NCBI GenBank assembly: GCA_036244855.1
Contig: BQKZ01000278.1
Location: 195,347-216,899, forward strand
Direction of reading: 5' to 3'
Source of the DNA: Temnopleurus reevesii
Lineage: Eukaryota; Echinodermata; Echinoidea; Temnopleuroida; Temnopleuridae
Length of the DNA stretch: 21,553 bases
Part shown: in pieces, positions 1 to 8,339 of the stretch
How the letters are laid out: each line of letters opens with the position of its first letter
Position numbering within the stretch: the stretch's first letter is position 1
Position numbers and translations under genes: made by a program
The notes under the pieces: generated by a model
Told to the model about the DNA's origin: nothing
The model's database searches: none
Seen by the model: only the letters and a program-made list of their open reading frames with translations

Positions 1-530
1 TTTTTTTTTTTTTGGGGGGGGGGGTTGTCAGGAAATATTGACGATCTCTATGCTATTATCACAAGCTTCGGAACTTGGGAAGTTGGGATGAAACCGCCTA
101 AATATAAGATTTCATTGTACCACTAGCTTTTCAGTTGGACGTATGGATAATTCCCGCTACCTAAAATAGTTTCTAAACCACCATTGAATACAATATTTTT
201 TTTTCATACTCGACCCTGTATCGGTAAAAATGACCATGCACTAAATGATATTAGTTTTTTAAATGTAATTTCATCATTTATTCTATGACTACTAAAACAA
301 GAAGTGAGCCCTCTTCATTGATACAAAGGTGAAAGAAAAATCATTCACGTGTCAAATAAAATGTATTTAATAGTAAATTACAAACAACGCAATAGTTCAA
401 CTATTACAGGTAAACATTGAAAAAAGAAAGACTCTCACCAATTAACAATATTAATTAATTGTTTCAGTCTTTGGGATTTCAGTAATTAAACAGCTCATTC
501 ATGTTCAGAATTGTCTTAAAAACCCTGACA
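1..530. other. Non-coding left flank
   Basis: This stretch opens with a homopolymer junction of 13 T followed by 12 G, then AT-rich DNA. I see no coding signal, RNA gene or clear repeat in it. It is the upstream flank of the PFDN1 gene. Confidence 0.5.
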
Positions 531-658
531 AATATCACACACAAAAAATAATAAAACTGAGCAGCATCCCTGTGCGAACTGCTTTGCGGATATTGTGCTG
601 ATTTTGGTCGTACGCCCTCTGTAGTTCAACCCGTGCGAGGACTACAAATCAAGAAACC
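530..658 (+). promoter_or_regulatory. Putative PFDN1 promoter and 5' UTR
   Basis: The 120 bases before the start codon carry several CpG dinucleotides (for example in gcgaac, ttgcgg, tcgtacgc and cccgtgcgagg), while the DNA upstream has almost none. No TATA box is visible at a suitable distance. The start codon context (aaaccATGG) is good for translation. The transcription start itself cannot be placed, so this is an inference from position and CpG content. Confidence 0.4.
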
Positions 659-685
659 ATGGCTGTCGATCTCGAATTAAAAAAG
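659..685 (+). CDS. PFDN1: PFDN1 coding exon 1
   Basis: It encodes MAVDLELKK. It is followed by the donor gtaaat at 686. It is too short to appear as an open reading frame but matches the family N-terminus. Confidence 0.92.
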
Positions 686-3600
686 GTAAATTTACACATT
701 TTGGGCTTCAAAATAGTTATCCAATGATTGAGTAATTCTGTTTATCAAACTAAAATCAATATGATGTACATATTAAATGAAATTATATTTAAATTGTCTG
801 GTAATATGCGTCAAACATTCGTATGCACCCCTCCGCCCATGTTAACCGGCGCTGGCGCGCTGGCGACGACTTTCGGTGGGGAAGTTGCCGGGGTGATCTG
901 GGTGGAGATACAGCCCGATGCGTGCTGCCAGACGTCTAGAGTGGACTAGACTGAGGCAGGTGACATTTCGGACGTTGTTGCCGAAAAAGAAATGTATATA
1001 CTGTTCTCTAATCTGCCAAACATAGCATTAAGATAAAATTTGGCCGTTATGGTTAATTCACTACAATCAATTTATGGAGAGCCCAATTTATCTTTCGGCG
1101 CTAATGTAATGGCATGCACTTTCTTATCCAGCGAATTTTCATTATCCATATTTTTACACCAAATTTAATTCATTAGCATCAAAATTGTTTTTCAATAATA
1201 TTTGGCATCTTCCCCACCTTCAATAATGCCAATTAATTATGATTAAGTCCAAGTTCAATCGGTGGAATCTCTGGCGTTCGTCATGTTCGCAAAGTCTCTC
1301 CAGGCTACTGAGTAAAGTTCAATTTCTGATCATATAGACATAATCATACATAAAAAATGAGGTTATCAGGCCGGCTGAACAATACAGAAATTTTGCGATA
1401 ATTTCAATCTCCTGCATCGACTTCGCAATCGCGAACATGGCGTGCGAATGCCAGAGATCAAACCGATTAAACTTGAACTTAATCATAATTAATCAGCATC
1501 ATTATTATATTAGGGAAGGTGCCAATATTATTAATGAACAATTTTGATAATCTTGAGACTTGAAGTAACTTTGATGAAATTTGGATAATGAAAATTTGCT
1601 GGATATGAAAGTGCATTAGCGCCAAACTTCTGCCCAAATCAATAGATATGGACAATTTCTATCTGGAATTTTATCTTTTACATTCTGCTACCAGGTAGTA
1701 AAATCTAAAAGATAAAATTCCAGATTTGAAAATGTTGATGAATATTGTCGATTTGGGCTCAAAGTTAGATGGCATCGAACTATGTTAAGGTCACATCAAG
1801 TTTAATCACATACACTGTTATCTTCGAAATTTTTCGTCACATGGAATTGGAAAGCAATGTTAATGCGGTAACGTTAATGCCCCCCTCCCAAATCATTAAT
1901 TTTCTTAAATTTTTGCAGGCATTTCAGGACATGCAGGTCCGGATGATCGAGACAACACAACAGCTAAAGATAGCCGACATGCAAATAGAATCGATGAGGA
2001 GAAAACAGCAGCACTGCAGACTGACAGCAGCCGAGCTAGCGGCACTACCGGCTGAAACCAGGGTCTTTGAAGGAGTAGGAAGAATGTAAGTGAATTTTTG
2101 ATGATTTCAGGCAGCAGAATTAATAAGTCAAATCTATTGGGAACATGAAATACTGTTGGACTAGATGGAGAAACTCGACTTAAGAATAGGGAGCCTTAAA
2201 TAATAATGTTGGTGATTTGATAATTAAAACCATCTCTCTTTGTTTTTGTGAAAATTATTCTTTTTTAATAACCCTGTACCATGGGTGATGCACATTTTCC
2301 TGTGTAAATTTCAGGCTTCAATATGAAAAGACTGATTATCTGGGGCACACTACTTTGTCCTTTGTCCTATTCACTATATTGTTAAGGCAGCCATGTTTTA
2401 GGGCTCTCGGGAACATTTCTCAGTTTTGAGATACAAGGTTTTACCAGCACATTGAGTCATGTTTTATATGATTTCCTCCAGAAAATCCCATCGACTTAAG
2501 CAGGGTTGACTGTATTACATCAGAATGCTGAGAGCCAGTGGCTACCTTATGGCTTTCATACTAGACAAAAAACTCTTACACGGCGGTTTAATGATATAAT
2601 GGAAAAGTGATCACTAAATTTACATAATTTCATTTGTGTTCATGAGGCCATATTGTAAAGGCTTGAATTCAGTTTTTTACATGTATTTTTTTCCAATTCC
2701 TTTGCCTCGTCTGCTCAAAGTGATTTCCACAGTACAGTCAAACCTCGTTATAACGAGGTCCTTGGGACCAGAGAAATTATCTTGTTACATCGAAACCATG
2801 TTAAATAAAATACAAAGAGATGGGACCAGGAAAACTACCTTGTTATAACGAGGTTGGACTGTACTCTATTTCATCACTTGGTAACCTTACAATGTGTTAG
2901 TTGTGTATTATATTTCTTTTGGCAGGTTCTTATTACAAGACATGCAGGGGATCCAGGGAGTGCTAGCAGATAAAGTCACAGAGGCAGACAAGCAAATAAC
3001 AAAAGTACAGGTAATAACTAGAAATGTTTTTTGAGTAGTTTTTATTTTTATTTATAAGTACCACATAATGAAAAAATGGATTTTGAATTAGGTTTTAGCA
3101 GCTTTATTACATTTATTTTTTCTCATTTTTAATCACGAAGATAGATGTACATGTACAAATGATACATGCAATATGGAATAGAATGTAAACATACTGTTAT
3201 TTGAACTGAAATTTTGTCAATTTAAATGTAGGAATATGGTTGATGATGTTTGAGAACAAATGTAAAAACACAAGGAAAGTAAGCAAAATACTTTAACTTC
3301 TATGGAGATTTCTGCTATAATATGTGGTTCAAAGGCATAAGAAAACATGCAATCAGAATATGTCACTTTTTAAGATCACCTGTGATGTGTTATCTTGGTA
3401 GTGTTTCTCAACCTTTTCTGTTAAACTTCTCCCTCAAGAGTTTCTTGTTTTAAAAAAGATCATCAGTCGGCAAGTTAAACAGCAAACTTTTGTCACTCAC
3501 TGGCTGAAAGTGTAAATGTGAAATCATTTATTTTTGGTGTACATGCATATGTATAGATGCAGAGATTCCAACCTAAAATTGTGTTCTTTACATGTTATGA

Positions 3601-3878
3601 TTGATGAGGGGTCACAAATTTTAATTTGCTTTGGCTTATTTGTTAACCATTATCAGCAAACATCCAAAGATCCATTGATGGTTTTCCAGTCATATTATAC
3701 ATCCAAAGACCCGATAAAGGGAGTGATATCTACTCAGTTGAATCTCTTCATGGTCTTTATAATTTGTCTTTTTTTCTTCATCACACAGAATAACAAGTCG
3801 TATCTGGAACGAACGCTGAAGGAAAGTGAGGGCAATCTCAGGGAGCTGGTTGCATCGAAAAGGGCAGCAAAACCCTAG
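659..3878 (+). CDS. PFDN1: Prefoldin subunit 1 (four exons)
   Basis: The coding exons are 659-685, 1919-2085, 2926-3010 and 3789-3878. They join in phase to 369 nt, giving 122 residues plus TAG, the same length as human PFDN1. Prefoldin 1 is a beta-type subunit of the cytosolic prefoldin hexamer, which passes unfolded actin and tubulin to the TRiC/CCT chaperonin. The protein starts MAVDLELKKAFQDMQ, like the vertebrate protein. The centre holds the conserved EGVGRMF at the beta hairpin, between two heptad-rich helices expected to form the coiled-coil tentacle. The C-terminal helix has KSYLERTLKESEGNLRE, nearly the vertebrate KSYLERSVKEAEDNIRE. All introns are GT-AG: phase 0 after exon 1, phase 2 inside the Met codon of GRMF, and phase 0 after exon 3. 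Everything expected is present, so the gene should be functional. Introns are large (1.2, 0.84 and 0.78 kb) and carry repeats. Confidence 0.95.
830..980. other. GC- and CpG-rich patch in PFDN1 intron 1
   Basis: This block is much richer in G, C and CpG than the flanking intron (for example ggcgctggcgcgctggcgacg). It lies about 170-320 bases inside intron 1. The open frame across it (728-949) has no recognisable protein similarity. It could be an intronic regulatory patch or an old GC-rich insertion. Confidence 0.35.
1020..1771. repeat. Large fold-back (inverted) repeat in PFDN1 intron 1
   Basis: The arm at 1081-1290 is the imperfect reverse complement of 1431-1640, with shared runs such as taattatgattaag and gcgctaatg. 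About 140 bases separate the arms. A further inverted copy begins next to it: 1662-1680 pairs perfectly over 19 bases with 1706-1724, and the similarity runs on to about 1771. The block therefore reads as copy, inverted copy, partial copy. It contains no coding capacity. It is most likely a fold-back DNA element or tandem/inverted MITE insertions. Confidence 0.8.
1919..2085 (+). CDS. PFDN1: PFDN1 coding exon 2
   Basis: It follows the acceptor tttttgcag ending at 1918 and ends at the donor gtaagt (2086). It encodes AFQDMQVRMIETTQQ through EGVGRM, covering the N-terminal helix and the start of the beta hairpin. The final Met codon is split, with AT here and G in exon 3. Confidence 0.95.
2735..2861. 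mobile_element. 127-bp MITE with TA target duplication
   Basis: The element begins CAGTCAAACCTCG and ends CGAGGTTGGACTG. The terminal inverted repeats are about 27 bases, and each end is flanked by TA (2733-2734 and 2862-2863). Just inside the left end lies the palindrome CCTCGTTATAACGAGG. TA duplication and CAGT termini fit the Tc1/mariner/pogo superfamily. The element is too short to encode a transposase, so it is non-autonomous. It lies in PFDN1 intron 2. Confidence 0.85.
2926..3010 (+). CDS. PFDN1: PFDN1 coding exon 3
   Basis: The acceptor is ttggcag (ending 2925) and the donor is gtaata (3011). It encodes FLLQDMQGIQGVLADK and on to ADKQITKVQ, the second strand and the start of the C-terminal helix. 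Confidence 0.93.
3789..3878 (+). CDS. PFDN1: PFDN1 coding exon 4 and stop
   Basis: The acceptor is cacacag (ending 3788). It encodes NNKSYLERTLKESEG through SKRAAKP and then TAG at 3876-3878. KSYLER is the strongest family match in the protein. Confidence 0.95.
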   Translation, partial: NNKSYLERTLKESEGNLRELVASKRAAKP

Positions 3879-4200
3879 CATCATCTCTCATTGTTGAAAT
3901 AGTTTGTGTATATACATGTAGTACTAGTATAGATAGAGTGGTGATGTTCTTTTTGTCTGACCTGATGTGATAATGAAAGGAGTTGCAGAGATACCAACCA
4001 TTCCAGAATATGCATTTGGTGAAATTCAAATGTGAAACTTGAAAGCTGAATAAAAATGATAGGAGCATGACAATAATGACCATGCTCTCGGTCATTCACT
4101 TGTGATGAAAGTCTTGAATTCATATGACAGTACACCTCATGCATATTTTGTAATGGTTAGCATCTTTTGAAATGCCATTATTTATTGAATAAAACGTAAG
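3879..4200 (+). terminator. PFDN1 3' UTR with two poly(A) signals
   Basis: Canonical AATAAA hexamers occur at 4049-4054 and 4188-4193, about 170 and 310 bases after the stop codon. Either could end the transcript. Part of this UTR (about 4085-4125) resembles, on the opposite strand, the repeat block at 14.5 and 15.9 kb (shared core acttgtgatgaaagtctt), so the UTR probably includes an old repeat fragment. Confidence 0.55.
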
Positions 4201-4529
4201 AATGGAAACTACTGAACTAAATTTTCTCATGGGAGAGAGTATGATCGCAAATTAGACTGCATTGTCAGTCTGCTGTATCACTGAAATTTTGACAATTCTG
4301 AACTTTTGTATGGATTATTGGGTTGTACTAAAACTTAGGTAGTTTGTGCATCTCATTTATCTGTTTTTATTGACAGCACAATAATAACAGGGAATTGGTT
4401 TTCCTTTGATCACCTGCATGCTCATTGCAACAAGTGAAAGCCAGTATAATAATAATAGTAAAAAAGTCCCTTGTTACTCTGGGGAGTGGATACCTGTTTT
4501 CTGTGTATTGCATCTACTTTTATAACTTT
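4201..4529. other. Intergenic DNA, nothing recognised
   Basis: AT-rich DNA after the PFDN1 poly(A) signals. I see no gene, RNA or clear repeat here apart from a short aataataatagt run. Confidence 0.4.
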
Positions 4530-4531
4530 TA

Positions 4532-5115
4532 CAGTGGAAACTCAGTATAACAGAATGTATGAAATAATCCAAATGTAATTTGTATGGCAAAAATATTGTT
4601 ATATGGCGAGTCCTCTATACAGTTTGTGGGATTTACCTGGATTGATACAGCCGAGTTCTATTCAATCGAGGGAATTAATGGTAATGCTGGAGAGTGAAAT
4701 GATAAAGGATATCACAAAGAAATATTTGTCAACACCAGATGAGTATTGCATTGAATTGCGAGCATTATAAATGTCATGATTTTTTATTGTTTGTATCTCA
4801 ATATTTTTATTGAACATATGCCTGCCAACTTTTGGCAATATAAAAGAACATGCCCAGAATCTATTATAGTTGATTTGATAGTTACTTCTCTGTGCATCAT
4901 ACTTTAATACTTTACAGAGGTCAGAGTTGTAGATAGTGGCACAATGGAACATCATTTTAACAGTGTCCTTTATAACAGAGAAATCTCTTATATTTATTGA
5001 AGCCTTGTTATACAAGGGGTAAAATACAATATATACAAAGAGATGGGACCAATAAAATCACCCTGCTATAATGTGGTTATCTCAGGGCTCTATGTATAGA
5101 GGTTCTGCAGGTGCA
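4532..5115. repeat. Degraded cluster related to the 127-bp MITE
   Basis: Starts TA-CAGTGGAAACTCAG at 4530. Diverged pieces of the CAGTC element recur through it, for example the internal stretch 'caaagagatgggaccaataaaatca' near 5036-5060, which is close to 2813-2838 of the intact copy, and 'gtatagaggttctgcag' at 5094. It looks like several old, nested copies whose individual boundaries I cannot fix. Confidence 0.5.
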
Positions 5116-5322
5116 ACTATATTAATTATATCCCAAATTCATTTTAGGAGCTCTTTTAACAAGTTGATTTTTTTTCGGGCCCCAGACCCTTTTGATATTG
5201 TATTATATGCTGGAATAACAAGGTTTCATTTTGAAGAGGAACTTTTGCTGCTCACAACGACCTCTTTATATATATGGAGGGCTATCTCTAATAGAGGAAT
5301 GAAAAATTAAGGATTATATATA

Positions 5323-5516
5323 CAGTGAGATCTTATTTTGACGAGGTCCTTGGGTTTATGACAAATACTTTCTTATATCAGGTTTTGCACTATACTAGGG
5401 TCTAAAATAAAGAAATATAGAAAGCTTGGACCAACAAAATTATCTTATACTATCCAGGATCTCGGCAATATCAGGGATCTTGTTATATTTGACCTCTTTA
5501 TAAGGAGGTTCTGCTG
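5323..5516. mobile_element. Degenerate 194-bp MITE of the CAGT family
   Basis: It begins TA-CAGTGAGATC with gacgaggtccttggg soon after, and ends aaggaggttctgctg-TA. TA flanks both sides (5321-5322 and 5517-5518). The 'gaggtccttgg' segment matches the 127-bp element in PFDN1 intron 2. The interior is diverged, so this is an old copy. Confidence 0.65.
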
Positions 5517-5930
5517 TATAGAATGTATGATGACAGGTATAATAAATACAAAGATGATAGTTTTTAAGGAAGTTTTCTTATGAGTTAACAATTTTCCAAG
5601 ATGTGGAGATGCCAACCCCTCCAAAATGTGCAAGAAAATAACAATTATATTAATATACTTTCCTATCAGAAATAATTTGATTCAGTTGTTTACTGTTTCA
5701 TATTATTTTCTACCCAAACGCCAATTTCTTAATGTATGCATGATCTATGGAGAAAATTGTGTACAAACAGATGGGGTAATTGTTCATTTTTTGTGCGTGT
5801 TTCCGTAAGTTTGTACAAAAAGACGGAATGTTTTTATCACCCTCTGGCATCTCTGTAAATGTCAATGAACATGGAAGAAATGTAATACATTTACGCAATG
5901 TGATAATTCTACTCTCTACTCCAGGGTCTA
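5517..5930. other. Intergenic DNA, nothing recognised
   Basis: AT-rich with no supported gene. Short open frames here show no conserved protein character. A short piece near 5605 (ggagatgccaacccctcc) resembles text in the PFDN1 3' UTR and may be a repeat remnant. Confidence 0.4.
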
Positions 5931-5935
5931 CTTTG

Positions 5936-6235
5936 TTGTGTGTTTATGTGTTTGTATGTATGTGTGTGTGTGGAGGGGGGGGGGGGTATTTTTCTTTACA
6001 AAGCAGCGTATATGATTTTAATGATAGGAGGCAATGTAGAAATACTGCAACTTGACATATCTCTTGGTGATGTGTGTGGAAGTTTGTGTACAAGTGTGCA
6101 TCCTGTCTTGTCTTTCCGTGCATGCCCACAATCAAAGTTGATGATTATTACAGCATTGGAGGTGTAGATTGGGTGCACGCATGTTTGTGTGTGTGTGGCT
6201 GTGTATGTGAGAGAGAGGGGGAGAGAGAGAGAGTT
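5936..6235. repeat. TG-rich, poly-G and GA simple repeats
   Basis: Three simple tracts lie here: a tgtgttt/tgtatg run at 5937-5971 ending in about a dozen consecutive G, a second TG run at 6183-6210, and a GA run at 6209-6233. The open frames that cross them have repetitive composition and are not genes. Confidence 0.85.
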
Positions 6236-6489
6236 AGTTAATTTGGGAGAAGAGGAAGAGCTCCTCAGCCTGGGTTACCAATTATTTGACATGTAGGGAT
6301 AATTAAATGTAAAATTGGGACATTTTCAGTTTAGAGTTGCTGGCACAAAAACAGCAGTGTAACTGGACTGCAGGGAAAGCTACAAAAGTAAAATTAGTAA
6401 TTCATAGCCTCTAGTCCATTATTAGTAAATGTAATTATTAGATATGGGGAGAAAGAAGACAAATTAGATGAAAATCAATTGACAGTGAA

Positions 6490-6562
6490 ATGACGGTAGA
6501 GAGAGAGGGGAAGGGGTAAGGGGGATTGAAAGTCAGGGAGAGAGAGATAGAGAGAAAGAGAT
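6490..6562. repeat. Purine-rich GA tract
   Basis: This is an almost pure A/G stretch on the + strand (gagagagagg, gggagagagagat, gagaaagagat). It lies directly before a long C/T tract on the same strand, so the two could pair with each other. Confidence 0.8.
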
Positions 6563-6576
6563 ATGCGTCTTATTGA

Positions 6577-7128
6577 TTGTCTTCTTCTTTTCTTCTTATC
6601 TTCTCCTTATTCTGCTTCTTATTATTATTATCCTTCTCATCATCCTATTCATCTTCCTACTTCTTCTTATTTTTAATTCTCATTCTTTTTCTTCTTCTTT
6701 TTCTTTGTCTACTTCTTCTTCTCCTCCTTCTCCCCTCCTCCTCCTTCTTATTCTGCTTCTTCTTATTATTATCCTTGTCATCATCCTATTCATCTTCCTA
6801 CTTCTTATTATTTTTAATTCTTCTCCTCCTTCTTCTTCTTCTTCTTCATCTTCTACTTCTTCTCCCCTTCTCCTCCTCGTCCTCCTCCGTCTTCTTTTTC
6901 CTCTTCTTCTTCTCCTTCTCCTTCTTCTTCTTCTTCTCCTTCTTCTTCTTCTTCATCTTCTACTTCTTCTCCTCCTCGTCCTCCTCCGTCTTCTTTTTCC
7001 TCTTCTTCTTCTCCTTCTCCTTCTTCTTCTCCTTCTTCTTCTTCTTCTTCTTCTTCTTCTTCTTCTTCTTCTTCTTCTTCTTCTTCTCTTTCTTTTTCTG
7101 CTACTTACTCTTCCCTTTCTCTTCAATT
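6577..7128. repeat. Polypyrimidine (TTC)-rich tract of about 550 bp
   Basis: The + strand is almost wholly C and T, built from TTC, TCC and CTT units. It ends in a pure (CTT)n run of about 55 bases near 7032-7086. Higher-order duplication is visible: the segment at about 6609-6680 (with catcatcctattcatcttcc) recurs at about 6750-6820, and the segment from 6844 (cttcatcttctacttcttct) recurs from 6951. The long Leu/Ser/Phe frames here are artefacts of the repeat. Confidence 0.95.
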
Positions 7129-7169
7129 TTCAAAAGTTTGACAAGACTTTGTAAATAAAATGGTTGGTA

Positions 7170-7312
7170 TTATAATAGTCGAGACAGCTGTCGCCACTAA
7201 CACGCAAACCACCGATCGAACATAACATTATTTTCTCAAAAGTTTTTATATTGACGACACCGTACACTTTCAGAGGAAGAGGCAGAAATCGTCCCATTTG
7301 AAGCCGAAATAG
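7170..7312 (+). promoter_or_regulatory. Putative TRMT10A promoter and non-coding first exon
   Basis: About ten CpG dinucleotides fall within 140 bases, in contrast to the CpG-poor surroundings. The segment ends at a good splice donor, aaatag|gtaact (exon end 7312). A possible acceptor lies before the coding exon (ttctag ending 8149, or accag ending 8160). I infer a 5' UTR exon spliced to the ATG exon. Without transcript data the boundaries are provisional. Confidence 0.4.
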
Positions 7313-8149
7313 GTAACTTTTCCAGGCATTTGGGAGAAATTAAGGCTTTTGAAATTAAACAAAATTACTCCTTATACTTTTTGTGAGCATCTGAACTGTG
7401 CTTTATCATTAGTTTAGATGGACTAACACGCAATTTACCAAGTTATTTTTGTGTTGTCCCACATATAGAAATTGGTGAATGTTGAACTAGCATAACTAAA
7501 TTATAGGCCTGCTATTAATATTACAGGTATTAAACTCTTGAGAGCCTTTTATATATCTCGTTATAGATCTATATAGGTCTAGTTTTCAGATCTAAGCAAG
7601 GCAAGTTAAGTGAAAAAATGTTAAGGGCCAGGGAGCACACTAAGCTAAATCACTCACTGTAGACGTAGTATGCTTTTTCAATACCGGCTCAAGAATCATA
7701 TTGGTGGGCCAGTTTACTGTTTAGTCTTGGACAAGTCCATGCATTGATTTGCATGTAAAGTTTAAGGAATGAGTCCATTCTCAGCTATCAAGGAACTAAA
7801 CAATGACATGACCTTCGAAAGGAAGAACTTGAAAAGGGAAAACAGGGTGAAACTTGGACCGAGTCTGCGACTGAGGTCTTTGTGCAAAGAATTTTCAGAA
7901 ATTTTCTTTTCTGCGGAGGCTGACAAATTAACCATTCACTCTTCAGATATGTAGGATGCCCCATATACAGAAGTCAACTGGGAATAGATCTACATTTACA
8001 GAAAAAGCAATACTCAAATGAAGAATATATCCATTTGTTTGTATGTTTTGAACATCAATATTATTCATTTGCACTCTTAGATATTTTTTTCATGTTTTCG
8101 GTATTTCTATGAGTATGAATATTCATTTGAAAATTGTTTTAAATTCTAG
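7313..8149. other. Putative 5' UTR intron of TRMT10A
   Basis: AT-rich DNA with no recognised repeat. The 61-codon frame at 7769-7954 shows no family features and does not splice into the TRMT10A frame, so I treat it as chance. Confidence 0.35.
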
Positions 8150-8199
8150 TTCAAAACCAGATATTTCATTGAAGGACTCCAGCAATACTCAGCTTGCCC

Positions 8200-8339
8200 A
8201 TGGAGGAGAGAGATGGCTGCAAAGATGACACTGCAGCAGGAGCTTCAGAGAAGGAGGTGGAGCTTCCAGTTCTCTCGAAAAACCAACTGAAGAAACAACA
8301 GAGACTGAAACGATGGGCAGAAACAAAGATGGAAAGGAG
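8200..8339 (+). CDS. TRMT10A: TRMT10A coding exon 1
   Basis: It encodes [17 protein letters not shown] through [11 protein letters not shown] and ends at the donor gtagga (8340). An in-frame stop 30 bases upstream fixes this ATG as the first. It covers the acidic start and the beginning of the basic tRNA-binding region. Confidence 0.85.

Noticed and set aside
728..949. 73-codon frame after PFDN1 exon 1
   Set aside because: It lies within intron 1, has no recognisable protein features, and partly reflects the CpG-rich patch.
6573..7158. Two overlapping 193-codon frames rich in Leu, Ser and Phe
   Set aside because: They are translations of the TTC/CTT simple repeat. Two frames are open at once because the repeat lacks stop codons, and there is no protein-like complexity.
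7769..7954. 61-codon frame upstream of TRMT10A as an alternative start
   Set aside because: It ends in its own stop and has no family similarity. The ATG at 8200 has an in-frame stop upstream and good context.
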